DNA of 6,986 bases, from NCBI GenBank assembly GCA_020058315.1, contig JAGVEK010000469.1:1-6986 (forward strand), given 5' to 3'. Of this stretch, positions 1 through 4,945 are shown piece after piece. The stretch is from Candidatus Zixiibacteriota bacterium (GTDB taxonomy: Bacteria; Zixibacteria; MSB-5A5; WJJR01). The notes below the pieces were generated by a model. It was given only the letters and a program-made list of their open reading frames with translations. It was not told the origin of the DNA and did no database searches. Position 1 is the first letter of the stretch. The number at the start of each line of letters is the position of its first letter. Position numbers and translations under genes: made by a program.

Positions 1-1
1 A

Positions 2-241
2 GCCGGGGGGCTGATCGGCGATCTTGTCGGTTCGTTCCTCCCTGACGGCGCAATCAAGACGCTGTTTAAGGAGAGCATCGAGATTGGCTTGGGCCGGACC
101 GCCGACACCAAGGCGGTCGAACCTCTTTCGCTGAACCTCTATGCGATCACGCTGGTCTTTGGCCTGACACTCCGGATCAACTTTGTCAGCGTCCTGTTCG
201 TATTGCTATTGTTCGTGTATTTTCGCTGGTGGTATCTGTGA
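2..241 (+). CDS. DUF4321 family small membrane protein (C-terminal part)
   Basis: Open reading frame entering from the left edge, 79 residues to a TGA at 239-241; the start lies outside the window. The N-terminal part carries a Gly-rich stretch (AGGLIGDLVGSFLP) and the C-terminal part reads LNLYAITLVFGLTLRINFVS followed by a hydrophobic segment ending in FRWWYL. The pattern of a Gly-rich first segment, 'LNL..I.L.FGL.L.IN..S' and a final transmembrane helix is what I know of the DUF4321 family, whose members are roughly 80-100 residues, so only about 10-20 residues should be missing. At least one membrane helix is visible (about residues 57-76 of the visible part), and the first is probably cut by the edge. 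The family has no established function. It is followed by 166 bp of noncoding DNA with a hairpin repeat, so it need not share a transcript with tatA. Confidence 0.75.
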   Translation, partial: AGGLIGDLVGSFLPDGAIKTLFKESIEIGLGRTADTKAVEPLSLNLYAITLVFGLTLRINFVSVLFVLLLFVYFRWWYL

Positions 242-295
242 TGTGGCCAGTGAGGGAGTGTTGAGAAGCCTAACCAGCAACCCGTACGCAAAGAT

Positions 296-370
296 GTCAC
301 CCCCGCGAAAGCGGGGGTCCAGTCGGAGCGCGGGGGGAAAAACTGGATTCCCGCTTTCGCGGGAATGACG
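296..370. repeat. Two-hairpin interspersed palindromic repeat (REP/MITE-like)
   Basis: Two inverted GC-rich hairpins face each other. The left is CCCCCGC-GAAA-GCGGGGG (300-317). The right is ATTCCCGC-TTTC-GCGGGAAT (347-366). Outer bases also match as an inverted pair: GTCAC at 296 with a variant (ATGAC) near 365-369, and GTCCAGT at 317-323 with ACTGGAT at 342-348. Read on the minus strand it has the form GTCATTCCCGCGAAAGCGGG...CCAG. I recognise this as a very widespread interspersed repeat in bacterial genomes, often mis-annotated as small proteins containing 'IPAKAGIQ' and 'WTPAFAGVT'. No transposase is present, so if mobile it would need help in trans. It lies between the DUF4321 gene and tatA and could also attenuate or terminate transcription. 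Confidence 0.85.
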
Positions 371-396
371 ACCAGAGAGTTTTTCGACAAGTTCCT

Positions 397-403
397 GAGG
401 GAG
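397..403 (+). promoter_or_regulatory. Ribosome binding site of tatA
   Basis: The purine-rich stretch GAGGGAG lies 4-10 nt before the ATG at 408. It supports this ATG over a competing reading frame that begins at 365, inside the hairpin repeat. Confidence 0.7.
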
Positions 404-407
404 AAGT

Positions 408-704
408 ATGCTGGGCGGGATAGGCGTACAAGAACTGCTGCTGATCTTTCTGGTGGCGCTCCTCCTGTTCGGCTCGAACAAGATTCCGGAGATTGCCCGC
501 AGCCTGGGGAAGGGAATCACCGAATTCAAGAAAGCGATGGATGCGACCAAAAACGAAATCAGCCGCTCCATCGAGGAGGCTCCTCCTCCCCGGAACGCCC
601 CGGAGCGTCCCGTAGCGACCAAGCCCGGTGTCCTCGATTCTGTGCCGGGGAATTCCAGTCCCAACATCCTGCCACCACCTCAGGATCCGTTGCCTCCCGC
701 CTGA
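408..704 (+). CDS. tatA: Sec-independent protein translocase subunit TatA
   Basis: 98-residue protein. TatA is the pore-forming or membrane-weakening component of the twin-arginine pathway, which moves folded proteins across the inner membrane. A short N-terminal transmembrane helix (about residues 7-21) ends in the Phe-Gly hinge (F21 G22). The typical amphipathic helix follows (NKIPEIARSLGKGITEFKKA, about 24-43), then a flexible charged and proline-rich tail. The FG hinge, rather than the Gly-Pro of TatB, and the 'K.PE.AR.LGKGI.EFKKA' signature favour TatA/TatE over TatB. The start is fixed by a good ribosome binding site. No tatB or tatC lies in the window, so this is an isolated copy here. 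The TGA stop sits in the loop of a small hairpin (696-710). The Pro-rich tail (about 58-98) is the least conserved part. Confidence 0.93.
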   Translation: MLGGIGVQELLLIFLVALLLFGSNKIPEIARSLGKGITEFKKAMDATKNEISRSIEEAPPPRNAPERPVATKPGVLDSVPGNSSPNILPPPQDPLPPA

Positions 705-710
705 GGCGGG
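696..710 (+). other. Hairpin enclosing the tatA stop codon
   Basis: CCCGCC-TGA-GGCGGG is a perfect 6-bp GC stem whose 3-nt loop is the tatA stop codon. No T-tract follows, so it is not a classic intrinsic terminator. It could stabilise the 3' end of the tatA message or be coincidental in GC-rich DNA. Confidence 0.5.
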
Positions 711-726
711 CCGCCGTTCCCCGCTG

Positions 727-742
727 ACCCGCCGCGGCGGGT
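727..742. repeat. Perfect 16-bp GC-rich palindrome
   Basis: ACCCGCCGCGGCGGGT is identical to its own reverse complement. It is followed by GTGGGG. It lies in the 60-bp gap between tatA and the next gene. Its core (CCGCCGCGG) recurs at 1307-1315 inside the large palindrome, which suggests that both belong to one repeat family of this genome. It could be a dyad operator, but no regulator is identifiable. Confidence 0.55.
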
Positions 743-764
743 GGGGCACAGATAGGACCGAGCC

Positions 765-1208
765 ATGTTCTCCCAAACCGACGTCGATCGCATCGCCAGT
801 TGCCTCCAGCCTGAATCACAGTCGTTTGAGACCGATCACTACCGGCTGAAACTTGTCAGTACGCGTGACCGGCGCATGCTGGTCGTGGAACTCTATCCGG
901 AAGTGCGGCTCGGCCGCAATCTCGGCTCGATGATCGTGGTCTACACAATGGGCGGCCATCTGCAGTTGCACAACTGCACCGGCTTCGTATCCTCCGAGGA
1001 CTTGGGTGAAGTGACCTTTGTCGGAGAATCCGCCGGACGCCTCTCTGGTCTGGTGGTCGAACGCGAGGCCGCCTGTTCACTTTACGCCAATGTCACCCGC
1101 GACCTGATCTCCGGCGACTTCACGAAACTTGGCGTCGAAGTCATGCTTTCCGGTGTGGCCCTCTCGCTGGCGGAAGACCTGCTAAAGAAGACTGACGGGG
1201 AGAGCTGA
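765..1208 (+). CDS. Hypothetical protein, 147 residues, probably cytoplasmic
   Basis: I do not recognise the family. The frame runs from an ATG at 765, preceded by a weak AGGA about 8 nt upstream, to a TGA at 1206-1208. The product has no signal peptide and no transmembrane segment. It looks like a compact alpha/beta protein: a charged N-terminus (MFSQTDVDRIASCL), alternating hydrophobic strands in the middle (RMLVVELYPEV, MIVVYTMGGHLQLHN, LGEVTFVGES) and a C-terminal helical part (VEVMLSGVALSLAEDLLKK). Three cysteines are scattered without a metal-binding pattern. It follows tatA by 60 bp on the same strand, so co-transcription is possible, and it is followed by a terminator-like hairpin. 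The strand and helix composition, wobble-position GC bias and lack of a convincing competitor on the other strand argue that it is a real gene. Confidence 0.75.
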   Translation: MFSQTDVDRIASCLQPESQSFETDHYRLKLVSTRDRRMLVVELYPEVRLGRNLGSMIVVYTMGGHLQLHNCTGFVSSEDLGEVTFVGESAGRLSGLVVEREAACSLYANVTRDLISGDFTKLGVEVMLSGVALSLAEDLLKKTDGES

Positions 1209-1250
1209 GCGCCAGCGCAGGAGAGCTTGCCAAGTCTGGAACTGCGTGCC

Positions 1251-1272
1251 GGCGGCGTTTCGCCGCCTTCTT
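1251..1272 (+). terminator. Probable intrinsic terminator after the 765-1208 gene
   Basis: GGCGGCG-TTT-CGCCGCC (1251-1267) is a perfect 7-bp GC stem with a 3-nt loop, directly followed by TTCTT. It lies 42 nt past the stop of the 147-residue gene. The T-tract is short, so termination may be partial. Confidence 0.6.
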
Positions 1273-1283
1273 GCTGCCATGTC

Positions 1284-1408
1284 GGGTGGCCCACCAGGAA
1301 TCCTGTCCGCCGCGGGCGGACTGGATGGATGGTGGGTTCCTCCGGTGACCTGCTGCCCCACCATACGCGTCGTCCGCCTGCGGCGAACTCGCTTCTGGTG
1401 GGCCACCC
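1284..1408. repeat. Nested imperfect palindrome of about 125 bp
   Basis: The left arm (1284-1336) and right arm (1357-1408) are imperfect inverted copies around a 20-nt centre. The outer 14 bp match perfectly: GGGTGGCCCACCAG at 1284-1297 against CTGGTGGGCCACCC at 1395-1408. The inner ends also match: ATGGTGGG at 1329-1336 against CCCACCAT at 1357-1364. Each arm holds its own smaller hairpin: GTCCGCC-GCG-GGCGGAC at 1305-1321, and GTCCGCC-TGC-GGCGAAC with one mismatch at 1372-1388. The stretch 1209-1489 (281 bp) has no convincing gene. Reading frames across it are arginine-, proline- and tryptophan-rich artefacts of the repeat. It lies between convergent genes. It may be a non-autonomous element or a structured RNA-forming repeat; no target-site duplication is obvious. 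Confidence 0.75.
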
Positions 1409-1452
1409 AGAGACCAGCGGAATGCCGGGACAACTTCCGCAAGGCCACCAGA

Positions 1453-1472
1453 CACGGGTCTGAAGACCCGTG
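1453..1472 (-). terminator. Hairpin downstream of the kinase gene, possible terminator
   Basis: CACGGGTC-TGAA-GACCCGTG on the plus strand is a perfect 8-bp stem with a 4-nt loop. On the minus strand it starts 17 nt after the kinase TAA stop. No strong T-run follows in that direction (TCTGGTGG), so termination would be weak or Rho-assisted. It may instead be part of the adjacent repeat cluster, since the flanking CCACCAG and GGCACC resemble the arms of the large palindrome. Confidence 0.45.
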
Positions 1473-1489
1473 GCACCAAGGATCACGGA

Positions 1490-4033
1490 TTATATCCTGT
1501 AAGACTTCGCGGTCAGATCTTCGGCAAACACTCTGAGGTCGTTGGCCATTTCGTCTGCCGACTGATACCGTTCCCGTGGCTCTTTGGCCAGAGCCTTGGA
1601 AATCACGACGTCAAAAATCCCTGGGACATTCGTGTCCACCGTCGACGGTGCCGCCGGGTTCGTTTGTGTGATTGAGTAAATGAGTGCTGAGATGTTGTCG
1701 CCGACGAATGGACGCTTGTGGGTCAGAAGTTCGTATGCGACCACACCAAGGCTGAAGATATCGCAGCGACGATCGATCGGACCTCCGCGTAGCTGCTCCG
1801 GAGAAATGTAATGTGGTGTCCCCAGCGCAATTCCGGTCTGCGTCATCGACATCTGGGCCGATTCGAAACGAGCGATGCCAAAGTCCGTGACTTTGATTTT
1901 GAATCCATCCAGCACCATGATGTTTGCCGGTTTGATGTCCCGATGGACGATGCCGGCCTTGTGCGCATAATCCAGTGCCGCGCAAACCTGCATCAGAATC
2001 TTGGCGGCGATCCGGTAATTGAGCTGCACTTTCTGGCGGACCACTTGTTCGAGCGTGTACCCTTCAAGGTATTCCATGGCGATGTACCGCAGATCGCCAT
2101 CGGCGCCGACGTCATAGATCGTCACAATATTCGGGTGCGACAATTTCCCGGCAGCTTTGGCCTCGCGGACGAGCCGTTCGCGCAGCTCTTCGGCTTCCGC
2201 GGGAGTCCCGCCGTATCCAGCACGAATTGTCTTGAGTGCCACGAGTCGTTCGATGGCATGGTCTCTCCCCTTGTAGACCGTCCCCATCGCTCCCTGTCCC
2301 AGCACGCCGAGGATTTCATACCGTCCCAGTTTCTTGAGCGCGATGGCTTCCTCCGGCATCGGCCCCGATTGGTCTTGTTGGTCTCTGAGTGCCGAATCAA
2401 CGCCAAGCGGGGCAGGGCTGGCGTCCATCAATGCTCGCGTGCTGGCGAAGGAGTCAGCCGCCCCATCGTCAATCGCGGGCGTGATTTCTGCGGTTTCAGG
2501 ATCCGCACTCGCCGCAGGCCGCTCTGCTGCTCCGGTGGCAGCGGCGACCATCGCCGCATCGATCACCATCGTGCGTTCCAAGCCCCCGATGACCCCGGCG
2601 GGTCCGTCGGCGGGAATCACACGCACCGGAACACCGTCATCATCGACTGACACGGTGCGGCTTCTCGCACCTGCCGGTGTGCGCATTGCTTTCCGTTCCC
2701 CCAAACCCGCGACCAGCCGGTCCGGTCTGGCGTCACGCTGTACAGAAGCACTCTTAGGCTTGTCCGCGACCTGCGCCTTCATGACCGGAGAAAACAGAAG
2801 GAACAGCAGGATTTCCAGCGACGGGTATAGCGTCTTCGTGATCAGCTTGAAAGAACTATACAGGATGAAATTCAGATCAATGAAAAGGAATGCCAGGACA
2901 AGGAGTATGACGATCCGGTACTGAAGCACGACGCGCGGCAGCACGATCGCGCAGAAAGCCGCCACGACCGCCAGGATGAGCAGGTCCAGAACGGTCGAGA
3001 GCGTGACCGTGCTGATGTACCGGCCATTCAGAATGTTGGCAGTGACCGTGGCGATCTTCTCGGTGCGCGGCATGGCGGGTGACGCTGGTGTCATCAGGCT
3101 GGTGCCGTACCCGGAGGCGGTAACGCCTATGATCGCCACCTTCCCGGTGATATCGTTCTTGTCAGCCAGGCCTTCAAGAACTTTGGCGGCCGAAACCGCG
3201 TTCATTGTTCCGGCGGGGCCGCGGTAGTCGATCAAGAGAAGACCGGCATCATTGCAGGGGACAACCGACGAACCCAGAATGATTCCCTTCCTGGGATCGA
3301 TTCTGACCTGTGTCCGGTTGAGTTTCATCGCGCAACGCGCAAGCTGCAGTGCCATCGAGGGGTAGTATTCTCCCTCAAACCTGACTGCGAGTGGATCGCG
3401 TCGAACCTTCCCGTCCACATCCTGCCACGTGTTGGTCTGCCCCAGACCCCAGGCGGCTCTGCAGGCGGCCTCGTAGGGACGGGACACATGATGGGCCTGC
3501 GGGTATGGATGCGACATTAAATTCGTCGCGTCATCGGCCGTCACGAAACTCGACTTCAGAACGTAGTCGGGTGTTGTCCGTCCGCCATCTCCCGGAATCC
3601 CGAGCGTAAAACGCAGCGGGAGCACCACGTTGCCGGCTTTGGCGATCATGCCTTCAAGAAACTGGTTCTTAACTGGGTCGCCGGTATCCTCTGAGTCGAT
3701 CTCGAAATCGAGGCCTATGGCGGCTGGCTGGTATTCTGAAAGCATCCCGACTAAATACCCGATGCGCTCGGGATCCCAAGGCCAGCGTCCCAGTTTCCTG
3801 ACGGCATCATCGTCCACAGTGATGACGACGACATCCGAAGAAGGCTGCGGACGTTGTCCAGCGGAGATCATCATGTCCTGGATCCCGAGCTCCAGCGACG
3901 CCAGCCCGCTGTAATCGCCAAGGTAAAGCGCGATGACAAGGACACAAATCAATCCCGCGAGCAGGTAGGAGCCATGTCGCTGAAGCGTGGGGCTGCTGAA
4001 TCGGAAATCAATCATCTCGAAGATGCCTTTCAT
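1490..4033 (-). CDS. CHASE2-domain transmembrane Ser/Thr protein kinase
   Basis: 847-residue receptor kinase that should phosphorylate Ser/Thr on cytoplasmic targets in response to an extracytoplasmic signal. Order: membrane helix (about 22-39), extracytoplasmic CHASE2 domain (about 45-335, with the typical VVVITVDDDAVRKLGRWPW and IGLDFE stretches and IIGVTA near its end), three membrane helices (about 345-365, 371-392, 401-416), a disordered Ala/Pro-rich linker (about 421-567), then a Hanks-type kinase domain (about 571-840). Catalytic features are complete: Gly loop G579-x-G581-xx-G584, Lys601 in VALK, HRDIKPAN (catalytic Asp699), DFG 717-719, the activation segment GTPHYISPE (ending at 746) and DIFSLG. 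Four helices with a cytoplasmic N-terminus place the kinase in the cytoplasm. The CHASE2 ligand is unknown. The ATG at 4033 lacks a strong ribosome binding site (GGGAG is 13 nt away); Met7 (4015), preceded by AAAGG, is an alternative. It follows the FHA gene by 86 bp on the same strand. Confidence 0.93.
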   Translation of the reverse strand: MKGIFEMIDFRFSSPTLQRHGSYLLAGLICVLVIALYLGDYSGLASLELGIQDMMISAGQRPQPSSDVVVITVDDDAVRKLGRWPWDPERIGYLVGMLSEYQPAAIGLDFEIDSEDTGDPVKNQFLEGMIAKAGNVVLPLRFTLGIPGDGGRTTPDYVLKSSFVTADDATNLMSHPYPQAHHVSRPYEAACRAAWGLGQTNTWQDVDGKVRRDPLAVRFEGEYYPSMALQLARCAMKLNRTQVRIDPRKGIILGSSVVPCNDAGLLLIDYRGPAGTMNAVSAAKVLEGLADKNDITGKVAIIGVTASGYGTSLMTPASPAMPRTEKIATVTANILNGRYISTVTLSTVLDLLILAVVAAFCAIVLPRVVLQYRIVILLVLAFLFIDLNFILYSSFKLITKTLYPSLEILLFLLFSPVMKAQVADKPKSASVQRDARPDRLVAGLGERKAMRTPAGARSRTVSVDDDGVPVRVIPADGPAGVIGGLERTMVIDAAMVAAATGAAERPAASADPETAEITPAIDDGAADSFASTRALMDASPAPLGVDSALRDQQDQSGPMPEEAIALKKLGRYEILGVLGQGAMGTVYKGRDHAIERLVALKTIRAGYGGTPAEAEELRERLVREAKAAGKLSHPNIVTIYDVGADGDLRYIAMEYLEGYTLEQVVRQKVQLNYRIAAKILMQVCAALDYAHKAGIVHRDIKPANIMVLDGFKIKVTDFGIARFESAQMSMTQTGIALGTPHYISPEQLRGGPIDRRCDIFSLGVVAYELLTHKRPFVGDNISALIYSITQTNPAAPSTVDTNVPGIFDVVISKALAKEPRERYQSADEMANDLRVFAEDLTAKSYRI
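2330..2770 (-). other. Kinase juxtamembrane linker with candidate phosphothreonine motifs
   Basis: This segment codes for kinase residues about 422-568, low in hydrophobic content and rich in Ala, Pro, Asp and Arg. Two Thr-x-x-aliphatic sites stand out in basic context: RSRT460-VSV and LERT488-MVID. Bacterial Ser/Thr kinases often autophosphorylate in this kind of linker, and FHA domains can read pThr with an aliphatic residue at +3. Assignment as phosphosites is inference. Confidence 0.4.
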
Positions 4034-4119
4034 AGTGCGGTCAGGTCTCCCAGAGCATTGGGCAGATCATCGTCGGTTTCTGCACCGCGACTCGCCCGCG
4101 TACCTCGCCGCGAGTCAGC
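4030..4119 (-). other. In-frame open extension after the FHA stop, ending in ATGA at the kinase start
   Basis: After the FHA gene's TGA (4122-4120) the same frame stays open for exactly 29 codons. It then meets a TGA (4032-4030) that overlaps the kinase ATG as ATGA. The translated tail is hydrophilic, Arg-rich and then acidic, ending in ALGDLTAL. This could be a former C-terminus cut by a point-mutated stop, a readthrough product, or a coincidence. Confidence 0.35.
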
Positions 4120-4824
4120 TCATGCAGAGGGAGTTGTTCCGGCCACAAACCGGAACACCGATTTCCCAATCTGCACAACATCGCTGTTCTTCAGCGTGGC
4201 TTGGTCAACAACCTCACCATTCAGCCGCGTCTTGCCACGGGCCCCCACGCATGTGAGGACATACTGACCGTTTTGCGGTGTGATCTTCGCTTGAATGTCG
4301 GGGATGAACCAGCCTTTGACCCTGACATTGACAAAGGACGCCCTGCCGAACGTAACGGACTGCGCACCGAGTGTGATCTCGGCGGGCTCGGTTCCATCCG
4401 CTCCCAGCAAGACCGCCCGCCCCCCGGCCCTATTCACGACCTCCCGATAGTGCCGGTCATTGGCAACGATTTCACGATGCCGCCTCGTCTCGAGGGTCAT
4501 GGTGCCGTCCAAGTCGGCGCTCTTTGTTTCATGGGGGGTCTGGCAATGAAACACCAGTGAGTACTTGCCGATGGCGATCGTATCGTTGTCGCGAAGGATC
4601 TCCTCTTCGACACGCCGGTCATTCACGAATGTTCCGTTCAATGACTCATTGTCGATAATGACCGCATTTTGCGGATTGATCTCGATGATCGCGTGCTTGC
4701 GCGACACCCCACGATTCTCCAGGACGATGTCGTTGTCAGAGGTCCGGCCGATCGATATGCGCCGCTTCTCAGTAATGACCCGCTCAATGACTTTGTCCTC
4801 GTACCGCACCACGATTTCCGCCAT
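4120..4824 (-). CDS. FHA-domain protein (one canonical, one degenerate FHA domain)
   Basis: 234-residue soluble protein, expected to bind phosphothreonine peptides and act as adaptor or substrate of the neighbouring kinase. FHA1 (about residues 20-95) has all hallmarks: G26 R27 in GRTSDNDIVL, S41-R-K-H44, and N63-G-T in SLNGTFVN. A second FHA-like unit (about 150-228) keeps G160 R161, N202-G203 and the closing strands, but has IPDIQAKI where the Ser-x-x-His turn should be, so it probably does not bind phosphate. The linker (about 96-150) is polar and contains DGT108-MTLE, a candidate phosphosite. The frame is open back to an ATG at 4911, but the ATG at 4824 is preferred because GGAGGGG lies just upstream and the FHA1 fold begins directly with MAEIVVRYEDK. 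The pairing with a receptor Ser/Thr kinase immediately downstream supports the role. There are no membrane helices. Confidence 0.92.
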   Translation of the reverse strand: MAEIVVRYEDKVIERVITEKRRISIGRTSDNDIVLENRGVSRKHAIIEINPQNAVIIDNESLNGTFVNDRRVEEEILRDNDTIAIGKYSLVFHCQTPHETKSADLDGTMTLETRRHREIVANDRHYREVVNRAGGRAVLLGADGTEPAEITLGAQSVTFGRASFVNVRVKGWFIPDIQAKITPQNGQYVLTCVGARGKTRLNGEVVDQATLKNSDVVQIGKSVFRFVAGTTPSA

Positions 4825-4826
4825 GA

Positions 4827-4833
4827 CCCCTCC
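4827..4833 (-). promoter_or_regulatory. Ribosome binding site that sets the FHA gene start
   Basis: On the minus strand GGAGGGG lies 2 nt before the ATG at 4824 (GGAGG is 4 nt away). It is a strong Shine-Dalgarno match and decides against the longer frame starting at 4911, which would add 29 residues with no FHA character. Confidence 0.75.
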
Positions 4834-4910
4834 GGTGTAAAGACTGGTCCAGAGTCTGCCTCGTCCCAAAGTGAACCCATTGGGCCGCATGACAAAAACA
4901 CCTGTTGGCA

Positions 4911-4939
4911 TTGCGGCAACCCTGGGTGACTACTATATT
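4911..4939 (+). promoter_or_regulatory. Putative dus promoter, possibly giving a leaderless mRNA
   Basis: An AT-rich island (TACTATATTTT, 4931-4941) in GC-rich DNA contains TATATT (4934-4939), five of six matches to the -10 consensus. TTGCGG (4911-4916) lies 17 nt upstream as a weak -35. TTGGCA (4905-4910) is a better -35 match and would pair with TACTAT (4931-4936) at 20-nt spacing. Transcription would start about 7 nt past the -10, at or just before the ATG at 4946. That ATG has no Shine-Dalgarno sequence. The 121-bp divergent region (4825-4945) must also hold the FHA promoter; I see no clear one, though the AT-rich box reads TATAGT on the other strand. Confidence 0.45.
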
Positions 4940-4945
4940 TTCGTC

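Noticed and set aside
297..776. 159-residue and 153-residue minus-strand frames over tatA and the hairpin repeat
   Set aside because: They are antisense to tatA and translate the palindromic repeat into the familiar spurious 'SPRKRESS' and 'RHSRESGNP' peptides.
1284..1408. CRISPR array or tandem repeat
   Set aside because: The repeated units are inverted, only two, and have no regular spacers or neighbouring cas genes.
1082..1536. Several open frames on both strands across 1209-1489
   Set aside because: They are Arg/Pro/Gly/Trp-rich products of the inverted repeats with no ribosome binding site, and they run into neighbouring genes out of frame. Stops are rare there because the DNA is GC-rich and palindromic.
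1811..2650. 279-residue open frame on the plus strand opposite the kinase gene
   Set aside because: It lies wholly antisense to the kinase domain and linker, whose catalytic motifs are complete. The product is rich in His, Arg and Cys with no recognisable domain, as expected from the complement of a GC-rich gene.
4825..4911. N-terminal extension of the FHA protein from the ATG at 4911
   Set aside because: The 29 extra residues have no FHA-like or signal-peptide character, and a strong GGAGGGG site directly precedes the ATG at 4824.
4871..4945. N-terminal extension of DusB from the ATG at 4871
   Set aside because: The family starts at the 'IGN..L' segment, the extra 25 residues have no homologous character, and the added stretch contains the likely promoter.
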